Notes: a model not told the origin generated them from the sequence alone. A stretch of DNA of 64,000 bases from Flammeovirgaceae bacterium (GCA_021298355.1 JAJTEH010000003.1:62001-126000), one strand, 5' to 3'; shown: positions 18,264 through 25,651, counted from the stretch's first letter. Numbers and translations are program-made.

Positions 18264-19544
18264 ATGATTAAAAAAATATTATCTACAATTGTCCTTCTTT
18301 TCTCATTAAGTTATTTATCATACGGACAAATCGCCCAATCTATAAAAATATCTAAGACCGATTGGGGCAAAAACTTTAAGTTCACAGGCTATGTAAAGTC
18401 AAATGATTCTCTGTCAATAAGATTTGTAACCACTCAATCAACTGCTGAGAGGAAGTACATCAAGGATAAAAGCAAAGAAAGAAAAATTGAAAATACAAAT
18501 TCTGCTTGGACGAAATTTACTTTGATTGGGAAAATACAAAGAAAATGTAGTGTATTAAGTGTTTGGGTCATCACTGATTTAAAAATGAAAAATTTATACG
18601 TAGATAATATAAGTTTAGAAATAGAAGATCATAATGGCTGGAGAAAAATCGATTTGAAAAATGAAGATTTTGAAATGGTTTCAGATAGTGTAAATAAGAT
18701 TGTTGGCTGGAATGTGTACACAAATTATGTAGCAACCGTAGAAAAAACAGAAAAATATTCGGGCCAACAAAGTATACAGTTGGTTCAGCATGATTTGGCA
18801 AAATATGGTGACAACAGAGAATTTAGTCAAAAGATAAAAATTAATGGGGTCGAAATTTATTATGAGATTTATGGACAAGGTGAGCCTTTACTTTTGCTAC
18901 ATGGAAATAATGAATCTATATCTTCATTCAAATATCAAATTGACGAATTCAAAAAATATTTTAAAGTAATAGCTGTTGATAGCAGAGGACAAGGAAACTC
19001 AACGATTGATAAACAAAAGATGACATATGACTTGCTTGCTAATGATATGAACAAACTCTTAGACATTCTTCAGATTGATTCTGTCAATATCCTAGGCTGG
19101 AGTGATGGTGGAAATACGGGTCTGATTATGGCAATGCAGTATCCTAATAAAGTCAAAAGGTTAATAACAATGGGAGCTAATCTTTATCCAAATAAAAAAG
19201 CAATAGAAAACAAATTTTTGAGCGAGTATCGTTGGACTTTAAGATTCGTGAAGGTTTTAGTATTATTCAAACCAAAACAATGGAAAACTAAATATAAGGT
19301 TGGAAAAATGCCTTTGCGCTATCCAAACATTAAACCTATTGAATTACAAAAAATTAATATACCAGTATTAGTAATGGCCGGAGAAAAAGATGTTATCAAA
19401 CAGGCACATACTACATTAATTGCTGATAATATTAGTAAATCTAAGCTGGTCATATTAAAAGGATTATCGCATTATGCTCCAATAGAAAATCATAAGTATT
19501 TTAATATGGAAGTTCATGCTTTTTTATTTAATGCAGCCGATTAA
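18264..19544 (+). CDS. Exported alpha/beta hydrolase with N-terminal beta-rich module (cassette gene)
   Basis: 426 residues from the ATG at 18264, giving a signal peptide (MIKKILSTIVLLFSLSYLSYGQ). Residues about 23-180 form a beta-rich module with KFTGYVKSNDSLSIRFVTTQ and LYVDNISLEIED, resembling a galactose-binding-like fold. Residues about 190-420 are an alpha/beta hydrolase: LLLLHGNNESISSF (oxyanion region), nucleophile in ILGWSDGGNTGL, aspartate in VMAGEKDVIK, histidine in GLSHYAP. The substrate is unknown; lipase, esterase or haloperoxidase-like activity is possible. The longer frame from 18177 lacks a signal peptide and is rejected. Confidence 0.8.
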   Translation: MIKKILSTIVLLFSLSYLSYGQIAQSIKISKTDWGKNFKFTGYVKSNDSLSIRFVTTQSTAERKYIKDKSKERKIENTNSAWTKFTLIGKIQRKCSVLSVWVITDLKMKNLYVDNISLEIEDHNGWRKIDLKNEDFEMVSDSVNKIVGWNVYTNYVATVEKTEKYSGQQSIQLVQHDLAKYGDNREFSQKIKINGVEIYYEIYGQGEPLLLLHGNNESISSFKYQIDEFKKYFKVIAVDSRGQGNSTIDKQKMTYDLLANDMNKLLDILQIDSVNILGWSDGGNTGLIMAMQYPNKVKRLITMGANLYPNKKAIENKFLSEYRWTLRFVKVLVLFKPKQWKTKYKVGKMPLRYPNIKPIELQKINIPVLVMAGEKDVIKQAHTTLIADNISKSKLVILKGLSHYAPIENHKYFNMEVHAFLFNAAD

Positions 19545-19554
19545 AGTGTTACCT

Positions 19555-19682
19555 AAGCTAGCGCAAGCGTTCCGTGTGTTTTAACCAACCCTCAGCTACT
19601 TGCAAAAAAGAAAAGTGCTTGTTACTTTTATTAAGGGCTCCAATAAAAATATCTGTAATTAGTTGCTGATATAAGTATGTTG
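19555..19682 (+). repeat. Degenerate palindrome plus type-2 repeat, copy C
   Basis: AAGCTAGCGCAAGCGTTCCG at 19555 is a decayed form of the GC-rich palindrome seen at 17348, 21837 and 25546. The type-2 repeat (from CCAACCCTCAGCTACTTG at 19585) follows directly and ends at the cassette core GTTGGCGGTA at 19679. Confidence 0.7.
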
Positions 19683-19715
19683 GCGGTAATACCATCTCTA
19701 AAAGGATTATGACTT

Positions 19716-20153
19716 ATGAGTAAGGTTAAGATAAGAATGAACAAACGGATATATTGGATTTTAATTTTCTTATTCACTACGTTTAGTTTTACAACAATCT
19801 ATATAGTCTACTTAACAGACATAGTCTCGGAAAGAATATTAATTCAATACACAACACTTCCACTAATGCTAGCAATGCTATTTTACACTTACAAATTGAC
19901 CGCAAAGTTGATATCTGATGAACCAGAAATCATACTGACAAAAGATTCAATAGAAATTAGAAATTTCACAGAATTAGACAGGAGTAAACTGACTAATTAT
20001 AAGTGGTCTGAAATCAAGGACTTAAAGATTGAAACAATTAATAATAAATCGAGTTTGACAATTTGGACTGATTTTGAAAAGAAAACATTTAACATCTCAG
20101 GACTTGAAAGGACTCCTGATGAAATCCAAGAATTAATTAGAAACACAATGTAA
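19716..20153 (+). CDS. Two-helix membrane protein with PH-like cytoplasmic domain (cassette gene)
   Basis: 145 residues. Two membrane segments (about 12-31 and 44-62) are followed by a soluble domain with EIILTKDSIEIRNFTELDRS and YKWSEIKDLKIETINNKSS, the pattern of bacterial PH-like (STM3941/YdbS-like) domains. No enzymatic motif; function unknown. The ATG at 19716 is taken, with another ATG at 19737. It is cleanly bounded by GTTGGCGGTA upstream and TACCGCCAAC eight bases after the stop, making it the best-defined single-gene cassette in the array. Confidence 0.7.
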   Translation: MSKVKIRMNKRIYWILIFLFTTFSFTTIYIVYLTDIVSERILIQYTTLPLMLAMLFYTYKLTAKLISDEPEIILTKDSIEIRNFTELDRSKLTNYKWSEIKDLKIETINNKSSLTIWTDFEKKTFNISGLERTPDEIQELIRNTM

Positions 20154-20160
20154 ATGGTAC

Positions 20161-20253
20161 TACCGCCAACAATGAACTGTGCGCTATGGCTTTCAAAAAT
20201 AGTTTTAACTTTATAAGATAGATAAGCCACAGCGCATACACAGACCGTTAGCA
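20161..20253 (+). repeat. attC-like site 2
   Basis: Starts TACCGCCAAC, a perfect complement of the upstream cassette core at 19679. Arms TGTGCGCTATGGCTT (20178-20192) and AAGCCACAGCGCATACA (20224-20240) pair with one transition and an extra-helical TA. The right core is GTTAGCAGCC at 20247. The loop segment TTTTAACTTT is shared with site 1. Confidence 0.82.
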
Positions 20254-20294
20254 GCCATAGTAAAAAACCTCAAGCAATGACAAATTCTAATATC

Positions 20295-21800
20295 ATGCGA
20301 ATATATTTAACAACTCTCTTTTCCATTTTCGTAATTGCTTGCTTTGGACAAAGCAAACAAAACACTGACTCTGTGCGAAAAGCTTATGATACAGAAATGA
20401 AAATTATCAGCAATTCTTTTGAAAAATATTATTATCCAAGCAGACCCGAAATATATTCTTTAAATGAATCTTTGTTTTTAAAAAGGGTTGATTCCCTAAA
20501 ACAACCTTTCATGAAAATGACAAATAAATATGTGGTAAAATTTCAAAAGTCAGATAAAAATTTTATTCCTAATGAACAAAGAGAGATTGAATATTTCTTC
20601 GATAGAATAATTCAAGATTATCCTTATTTCCATGAGAACTATACTGGCAAAAAAGTTAAACTCTCTAATTCTGTTCAAAAAAAGCTTGATAAACATTTGC
20701 AAGACTTTAATAATCCAACATTACTTTCAATCAGAGATATCAAAGGCTATATCGAAGGATTTTTAAGACATAAGTCCTCTGATGAAGTAAAAAAAAGCAT
20801 CTATAAAAATTCTGATAACAAAAGGCTTGATGCTTATCTAAACTTAATTCCTAAATACTTTAAAAACAAAGAATGTAAAGAGTATTGGCAGTATCATTAC
20901 CTCTATGCTCATATAGATGACTGGGGAACCAAAAACCTAGATGCTATAGTTGCTACATTTCTTTTCACCTGCGAGAACGAAGCTTACAAGAAAACCATTG
21001 ACTCGATGTATACAGAAAGTGCTAATGCAAGAAAAGACCATCTCATCAAGACTTATAAAACTGTTGATGGATACAACCTCGACATTCACATCTTTCTTCC
21101 TGACAGCATTGATAAAACTAAGAAAAGCCCTGTCATGGTTTATTTTAGTGGTGGTAGCTGGACAAAGGGAAATCCCGAGTGGGCATTTTATGGTTGCGAT
21201 AGCTATGCAAAGAAAGGTTGGGTGGGTGTATCAGTGGAATACAGACTGGCAGACCGCCATGAGACCACACCGTTTGAAGCAGTGAAGGATGCCAGAAGTG
21301 CTATCAGGTGGTTGCGAATGAATGCTGATACTTATAATATTGACACAAACCGAATCGTAGCAACAGGCAATTCGGCAGGTGGACATTTGGTTTTGACTAC
21401 TGCTCTAGCGAACGAATGGAATGAAAATAGCGATAACTTAAATTATAGTGCTACACCAAATCTTTTATTGATTAATGCTGGGGTTTATAGTATGTATTCT
21501 GAAAGCAGCACGGACTGGGTAACCAAAGACCTTTCGGACAAATCTTTGGTAAAGAAAATTTCACCGATTCACCTATTAAGAACGGGTCTTCCTCCTATGC
21601 TTATCATTCATGGGACGAATGACCGGAGCGTTGATTATGCATCAGCAAAAGCTTTTGCAGCTGAAATGGAAAAACTTGGCAACGATTTTGAGTTCCACAC
21701 ATTAGAAGGAGCACCTCATGCTATCTGGTTTGATAGAAGGTTTTCGGGAAAGGTAGCTGAATTAAGAAAAGAATTTTTAAGAAAACATGGATACGAGTGA
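20295..21800 (+). CDS. Exported esterase/lipase-like alpha/beta hydrolase (cassette gene)
   Basis: 501 residues from the ATG at 20295, which gives a signal peptide (MRIYLTTLFSIFVIACFGQ); an ATG at 20277 is possible. Residues about 20-260 are an alpha-helical region of unknown role. Residues about 270-500 are a BD-FAE/HSL-type hydrolase: VYFSGGSWTKG replaces the usual HGGG oxyanion motif, the nucleophile is in TGNSAGGHLVL, the aspartate in IIHGTNDRSVDY and the histidine in EGAPHAIWF. Likely acts on an extracellular or periplasmic ester. Bounded by GTTAGCAGCC and GGCTGCTAAC, a perfect cassette pair; the largest cassette gene. Confidence 0.82.
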   Translation: MRIYLTTLFSIFVIACFGQSKQNTDSVRKAYDTEMKIISNSFEKYYYPSRPEIYSLNESLFLKRVDSLKQPFMKMTNKYVVKFQKSDKNFIPNEQREIEYFFDRIIQDYPYFHENYTGKKVKLSNSVQKKLDKHLQDFNNPTLLSIRDIKGYIEGFLRHKSSDEVKKSIYKNSDNKRLDAYLNLIPKYFKNKECKEYWQYHYLYAHIDDWGTKNLDAIVATFLFTCENEAYKKTIDSMYTESANARKDHLIKTYKTVDGYNLDIHIFLPDSIDKTKKSPVMVYFSGGSWTKGNPEWAFYGCDSYAKKGWVGVSVEYRLADRHETTPFEAVKDARSAIRWLRMNADTYNIDTNRIVATGNSAGGHLVLTTALANEWNENSDNLNYSATPNLLLINAGVYSMYSESSTDWVTKDLSDKSLVKKISPIHLLRTGLPPMLIIHGTNDRSVDYASAKAFAAEMEKLGNDFEFHTLEGAPHAIWFDRRFSGKVAELRKEFLRKHGYE

Positions 21801-21808
21801 CGAAATAC

Positions 21809-21946
21809 GGCTGCTAACATCGTATTGGCTTAAGCTGGCGCACGCGTGCCGTACATTGATATATAGTTTTCGTACCGCGTGTGCCATACATTTTGCTTGT
21901 AGTCGGTTAAAAATATCAGCAAGGAGTTGCTGAATTGTTACCGACC
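21809..21946 (+). repeat. attC-like start and GC-rich palindrome
   Basis: Starts GGCTGCTAAC, a perfect complement of the core at 20247. GGCGCACGCG (21837-21846) pairs with CGCGTGTGCC (21876-21885), with CGTAC/GTACC also pairing inside and an AT-rich loop. A CGGTTAAAAATATCAGC stretch and the short palindrome ending GTTACCGACC (21937) follow. Sequence from 21837 recurs at 25546-25629, without the TATCAGC hairpin. Confidence 0.7.
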
Positions 21947-21959
21947 ATTTTCGTTTTAA

Positions 21960-22056
21960 CCAACCCTCAGCTATTTGTAAAAAAGAAAAGTGCTTGTTAC
22001 TTTTATAAAGGGCTCCATAAAAATATCAGCAAGGAGTTGCTGATATGAATATGTTG
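21960..22056 (+). repeat. Type-2 array repeat, copy D
   Basis: Begins CCAACCCTCAGCTATTTG and carries the AGGGCTCC block and the perfect hairpin TATCAGCAA / TTGCTGATA around GGAG. It ends at the cassette core GTTGTGGGC (22053). Nearly identical in layout to copies A, C and E. Confidence 0.75.
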
Positions 22057-22073
22057 TGGGCAACCCGCAAAAA

Positions 22074-22580
22074 ATGACTATACCGATAAAATACATAGTA
22101 AAATCTAAACCTCGGACAGTAAAAAAACTAGCAATTTGGATAGTTGCGATCGGTACACTATTACTTCTGATTGGAAATTTTATTTATACTCCATTTACAA
22201 CCTTACCGCTGGAACTAAAAGCATTTGCAATAGCTGAATTACTTCCTGAGATAATATTCAACTATAACCTTTTGACAATGTTAATTTTGACGATAGGATT
22301 TGGACTATTGCTATTTAAATGGCGGACAGGTAAAATTACTTTAGACAACGATCAATTAAAAGTTGATGGTTCATTGGGAGTATCAATTCATCCAAAAAAT
22401 ATTATTGACATTGACTTCTTTAACTCAGAATTCGGAATAAAGAGAACGATACAAATAAATTCAAAAACAGACAGAGTTAAACTCAAATTCCGAAATGACG
22501 ATGATTTTGAGGACTTCAGTGCGAAACTAATTGAAAGTGTAAAAAGTTTTGAACACATAAATATTCAAACGTGGACCTAA
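22074..22580 (+). CDS. Two-helix membrane protein, PH-like (cassette gene)
   Basis: 168 residues from the ATG at 22074; the open frame upstream begins with a GTG inside the cassette core and is rejected. Two membrane segments (about 20-41 and 66-85) precede a domain with KITLDNDQLKVDGSLGVSIH and NIIDIDFFNSEFG, the same architecture as the gene at 19716 although the sequences are not closely similar. No catalytic motif. Bounded by GTTGTGGGC upstream and GCCCACAAC downstream, a perfect pair. Function unknown. Confidence 0.7.
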   Translation: MTIPIKYIVKSKPRTVKKLAIWIVAIGTLLLLIGNFIYTPFTTLPLELKAFAIAELLPEIIFNYNLLTMLILTIGFGLLLFKWRTGKITLDNDQLKVDGSLGVSIHPKNIIDIDFFNSEFGIKRTIQINSKTDRVKLKFRNDDDFEDFSAKLIESVKSFEHINIQTWT

Positions 22581-22621
22581 TAAACGGACAACAGGCAAAT
22601 AGTTATTGCCCTAGGCGGGCA

Positions 22622-22707
22622 GCCCACAACAACGGCTATAAAGCATTACTTTTGATTAATTATTTTTTTAAAGGATAAAAGTAACGCTTCATAGCCAAGC
22701 GTTGTGG
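22622..22707 (+). repeat. attC-like site 3
   Basis: The clearest palindrome of the set. It starts GCCCACAAC; GGCTATAAAGCATTACTTTT (22634-22653) pairs with AAAAGTAACGCTTCATAGCC (22677-22696) at 18 of 20 positions, both differences being transitions. The right core is GTTGTGGGTA at 22701, preceded by AAGC, which would be partly extra-helical as in integron attC sites. Confidence 0.85.
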
Positions 22708-22730
22708 GTAATGGCGAAAAAAATTAAGCA

Positions 22731-23351
22731 ATGAATCTACTTTTATCAATACTTCTATTTTCTGTTAGTACTCTTCAAATTGTACCAACATTCAAATCAA
22801 TTCAATCAAAAGATTCAAATTTTATTAGCGAAGTAGATGATGGTCTAGCTGAAGTTCTTCCTGGTTGTAGTTGGTATTGTGGTGGTTTTGTAAGTGGATT
22901 TAATTCATCTTCAGTTTTACCAAATTATAAAGATATTTCTTATTCATCAGAAAAAGCCCATGACTTTGACATATCGACTGCTTGGATTGAGGGTAAGAGT
23001 GATTATGGAATTGGTGAATTTATAGAGTATTCTTTTGATATGTCTGAGGTTAAACAACATCAGCTTGGAATAACTAAATTAATTGTAGCGAACGGATATA
23101 AAAAGAATAGAAAAACTTGGCAAGAAAATGCAAGAGTGAAAAAAATGAAATTATATGTTGATAATAGATTATTCGGATATGTTGAATTAATAGACTCCTT
23201 TGAATTTCAAACGGTAGAGATAAATAAAATTATGCTACCAAAAGAAAAAGTAATGAAATTGAGATTTGAAATTATTGATGTATATCCAGGTACAAAGTAT
23301 AAGGATACAGCAATTAGTGAATTATTGTTTGACGGAGTTGGTGTACATTAA
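22731..23351 (+). CDS. Exported protein with NADase-type glycan-binding (discoidin-like) domain (cassette gene)
   Basis: 206 residues with an N-terminal hydrophobic segment (about 2-17). The body follows the NADase-type glycan-binding domain: HDFDISTAWIEGKSDYGIGE at about 84-103, the N-G-Y in IVANGYKKN, NARVKKMKLYVDN, and the C-terminal VYPGTKYKDTAISEL. CSWYCGG near the mature N-terminus may form a disulfide. The domain is thought to bind carbohydrate at the cell surface; the ligand is not predictable. The cassette start is GTTGTGGGTA at 22701; no matching TACCCACAAC was found downstream, where a different hairpin stands. Confidence 0.8.
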   Translation: MNLLLSILLFSVSTLQIVPTFKSIQSKDSNFISEVDDGLAEVLPGCSWYCGGFVSGFNSSSVLPNYKDISYSSEKAHDFDISTAWIEGKSDYGIGEFIEYSFDMSEVKQHQLGITKLIVANGYKKNRKTWQENARVKKMKLYVDNRLFGYVELIDSFEFQTVEINKIMLPKEKVMKLRFEIIDVYPGTKYKDTAISELLFDGVGVH

Positions 23352-23362
23352 TTTACTGGACA

Positions 23363-23464
23363 AAATGCCACTATCCTCATACGTCCTCATTTGCAACGAG
23401 GACGTATGTGGGTAGCATTTGTAATGCTTTCTTATTCTGCCTCTGGTCGGTATTGTTAGCGACC
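23363..23464 (+). repeat. Strong hairpin plus GGTCGG palindrome
   Basis: CATACGTCCTC (23378-23388) and GAGGACGTATG (23398-23408) are perfect 11-bp arms around a 9-base loop, with an outer AAATGC / GCATTT pair (23363-23368, 23415-23420). The short palindrome GGTCGGTATTGTTAGCGACC ends at 23464 and matches the segments before copies D and F of the type-2 repeat. It takes the attC position after the glycan-binding cassette gene. Confidence 0.7.
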
Positions 23465-23477
23465 ATTTTCTTTTTAA

Positions 23478-23575
23478 CCAACCCTCAGCTACTTGTAAAA
23501 CAGAGAAACAAGTGTTACTTTTAAAAAGGCTCCTAATAGAAATATCAGCAACTTGTTGTTGATATAAGTATGTTA
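23478..23575 (+). repeat. Type-2 array repeat, copy E
   Basis: Begins CCAACCCTCAGCTACTTG and ends at the cassette core GTTAGCGTGC (23572). The terminal hairpin is a variant (TATCAGCAA / TTGTTGATA with ACTTG between). The AGGGCTCC block reads AAGGCTCC. Confidence 0.72.
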
Positions 23576-23603
23576 GCGTGCATTTTTCTGGACAGCAAGA
23601 CAT

Positions 23604-24145
23604 ATGAAACAAATTGGACTAATAACTTTAATCTTGACTATTTTGACACTCGGTTGTCAACCGACAAAAGATCAAGAAACTGTTGAGACAACTGATTCAT
23701 TGTCTAATGACCGAGTTGATACACAGACCAAAATTGACGAACCAAAGTCAACTGACAATAGTGAAAAGCCTAAGGATTTTTCTGAATTCGAAATGACATT
23801 TGAGCACGAGAACAAAGAACAAAAATTCAGACAGAGATTAGGTGTGACTTGGGTGACAAATGACTCAATAGAGTTCCGACTATTCTCAGAGGACGAACTT
23901 TGTGACACAGACTATTGGGGAGATGCAAAGAATAATTTTGCCGAAATGGACCCAGAATCAGACGAGGACGAAACTGGCGAGTCGTATTTCGCATCTGAGT
24001 ATGTGACAAAGCAAGAGACGTATGAAAAATTAGGATATCGTTAGACAAGGACAGAGCAAGAATATCTTTCGTTGACAAATCAGGTGAGGATACTGATTGC
24101 ATACCAACACCTAATTTAGTTTTGGTAAAGAAAAACGCACGCTAA
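23604..24145 (+). pseudogene. Frameshifted hypothetical lipoprotein gene (cassette gene)
   Basis: A lipoprotein signal (MKQIGLITLILTILTLGC) is followed by a low-complexity S/T/D-rich linker and an acidic domain (FEMTFEHENKEQKFRQRLG, VTWVTNDSIEFRLFSEDE). The first frame stops at 24044 after YEKLGYR. Stepping back one base at 24041 continues as LDKDRARISFVDKSGEDTD, then CIPTPNLVLVKKNAR, with its stop at 24143-24145 overlapping the attC start GCACGCTAAC. The continuation is collinear and plausible protein, so a one-base loss (mutation or sequencing error) is likely. Function unknown; as read, the product would be 146 residues. Confidence 0.65.
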
Positions 24146-24270
24146 CACAATGTTTCTGCAATGGTGCCGTGACGATTTGATTTAAAGTTTTATCTTCGTT
24201 CAACGTTTTCGTTTCGTGGGACAGGACGCAGCTTCTAAAGCGCACTACTGCATAACCACAAACGTTTTGC
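24137..24270 (+). repeat. attC-like site 4
   Basis: Starts GCACGCTAAC, a perfect complement of the cassette core at 23572. Inner arms TGCAATGGTGC (24157-24167) and GCACTACTGCA (24242-24252) pair with two mismatches. The loop is longer than in the other sites, about 75 bases, and contains CAACGTTTTCGTTTCGTGGG. The right core is GTTTTGCGTA at 24264. Confidence 0.7.
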
Positions 24271-24312
24271 GTAATGCGGTAAAGACATTTTGTGCCAACT
24301 CAATTTAACGGA

Positions 24313-25005
24313 ATGAAAAACTTAACAGCATCAATACTAATTATTACTTTAATAAACTGTACAGACTCAAATTCAAAAGACGTGGGACTATTTGACAAAC
24401 TATTCGGTAAGACTGGGAAATCGAACGAGACATCAAAAATTCAAACTGATACAATTAAACTTGTTAAAACTGCCGAAATGTTGGACGAGGATAAGTTTTG
24501 GGAAATTATTAGCAAGTCCCTTAAGTCGACCAAAAGTCAAGATGCTCAAGAAAGATTTCTGATATCAGAAATTGAAAAGCTTACTCAAAAAGAAATGATT
24601 GGTTTTCGTCTACGGACGGATTATCTGCTTTATCATACTTATAATTCTGAAATGTGGTGCGCTGCCTACATTATGAACGGAGGATGCTCAGATGACAGTT
24701 TTGAATACTTTAGATGTTGGGTAATCTCAAGAGGAAAGGACACATATTACAATGCCAAAGCGAATCCTGACTTTTTGATAAGTGAAGTTGTTGAAGGGGC
24801 TGAATTTTATGACTTCGAGAGCTTTTGGTATGTTGCCTTAGAGGCATTCAAACATAAAACTGGAAAAGATCTATACGACTATATTGACAACGAGAATTTT
24901 AAGACGAAGGAAGGATCCTATCCGCAATTTGAATTCACCTGGCAAGAGGAAAAACCTGAAAGCATGAAAAAGATTTGCCCAAAATTGTTTGCCAAGTTTA
25001 ATTGA
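24313..25005 (+). CDS. DUF4240-domain lipoprotein (cassette gene)
   Basis: 230 residues from the ATG at 24313, giving a lipoprotein signal (MKNLTASILIITLINC). After a spacer, the segment MLDEDKFWEIISKSLKSTK through FRCWVISRGKDTYY and WYVALEAFKHKTGKDLYDYI matches DUF4240, a domain of unknown function often found beside WGR or antitoxin-like genes and usually cytoplasmic; a lipoprotein version is unusual. The cassette pair is GTTTTGCGT upstream and ACGCACAAC downstream (8 of 9 complementary). Confidence 0.78.
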   Translation: MKNLTASILIITLINCTDSNSKDVGLFDKLFGKTGKSNETSKIQTDTIKLVKTAEMLDEDKFWEIISKSLKSTKSQDAQERFLISEIEKLTQKEMIGFRLRTDYLLYHTYNSEMWCAAYIMNGGCSDDSFEYFRCWVISRGKDTYYNAKANPDFLISEVVEGAEFYDFESFWYVALEAFKHKTGKDLYDYIDNENFKTKEGSYPQFEFTWQEEKPESMKKICPKLFAKFN

Positions 25006-25021
25006 TAGATGAAGCAGCACC

Positions 25022-25113
25022 ACGCACAACAACGTATATAAAACATAGCGGCATAGTTGATTTTTAATTTGTTATTTTGGAGTGCTGGCACGTTTTACAT
25101 ACAAGCGTTGTTT
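25022..25113 (+). repeat. attC-like site 5
   Basis: Starts ACGCACAAC. The left arm CGTATATAAAACATAGCGGC (from 25033) pairs with TGCTGGCACGTTTTACATAC (from 25083), the remaining differences being mostly transitions plus small extra-helical steps. The right core is GTTGTTTGC at 25107. CACAACAACG at its start matches site 3. Confidence 0.82.
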
Positions 25114-25130
25114 GCAAGTGCTTAAATGAG

Positions 25131-25535
25131 ATGATGAGAAGAATATCACATTCGTTATTTCTAGGACTAATATTTTGTATCGGACAAAGTTTTGGGGAAT
25201 CAATTATTGGATTTTTTATAACCAACGTCAGACGGGCAAGTGACATGACTTTTGAAGGCGCCATCATGTTTATGTGGATAAGGATTGCAATGACTATAAT
25301 TCCATACTTGACAACATTTGTGGTTGTGGACTTATTAACAAAAGCTAAGTTGAGACCTTCTTTTATCTCACTAGGACTAAATGTCATTATTCTGATTTAT
25401 TTCTACAACGTGGGACTAATACACAAAGACCCCGCTTCATTTAGCATTGGTTCTTTGCTGACAAGTTTGATTTTACTAATGATAGACAAACAGTCAAGGA
25501 TAAGAAGGTATTCGAAAAAAGGAACAATGGTGTAA
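25131..25535 (+). CDS. Four-helix membrane protein (cassette gene)
   Basis: 134 residues from the ATG at 25131 (a second ATG is at 25134); the open frame upstream lies inside attC-like site 5 and is rejected. Hydrophobic segments at about 5-25, 45-65, 76-94 and 100-117 predict four membrane helices; the C-terminus is basic (QSRIRRYSKK). No family recognised. The cassette core upstream is GTTGTTTGC at 25107; no complementary site was found after the stop, where the GC-rich palindrome stands. Last gene of the array. Confidence 0.65.
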   Translation: MMRRISHSLFLGLIFCIGQSFGESIIGFFITNVRRASDMTFEGAIMFMWIRIAMTIIPYLTTFVVVDLLTKAKLRPSFISLGLNVIILIYFYNVGLIHKDPASFSIGSLLTSLILLMIDKQSRIRRYSKKGTMV

Positions 25536-25540
25536 GCCCC

Positions 25541-25651
25541 TAGCTGGCGCACGCGTGCCGTACATTCATTTATAATTTTCCTGCCGCGTGTGCCATACAT
25601 TTTGCTTGTAGTCGGTATTGTTACCGACCATTTTCTTTTTTACTAACCCTC
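25541..25651 (+). repeat. GC-rich palindrome and truncated type-2 repeat, copy F
   Basis: GGCGCACGCG (25546-25555) pairs with CGCGTGTGCC (25585-25594); the segment to 25629 closely parallels 21837-21946 except that it lacks the TATCAGC hairpin. The type-2 repeat starts CTAACCCTC at 25643 and is cut after nine bases, where tandem array 2 begins, sharing the CTC. Confidence 0.7.

Larger units (their letters stand above)
16116..25650 (+). mobile_element. Integron-type gene-cassette array without integrase (CALIN-like)
   Basis: About 9.5 kb holding eleven small genes, all on the plus strand, separated by attC-like palindromes. The deciding observation is cassette-specific complementarity: the bases starting at the upstream G|TT of a gene are complementary to the start of the palindrome after the same gene. 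Perfect pairs are GTTGGCGGTA (19679) with TACCGCCAAC (20161), GTTAGCAGCC (20247) with GGCTGCTAAC (21809), GTTGTGGGC (22053) with GCCCACAAC (22622), and GTTAGCGTGC (23572) with GCACGCTAAC (24137). One-mismatch pairs occur at 16210/16857 and 24264/25022. In integrons this arises because each excised cassette circle carries one attC split between its ends. No tyrosine recombinase is present in the window. The cargo is exported or membrane proteins. Confidence 0.8.
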
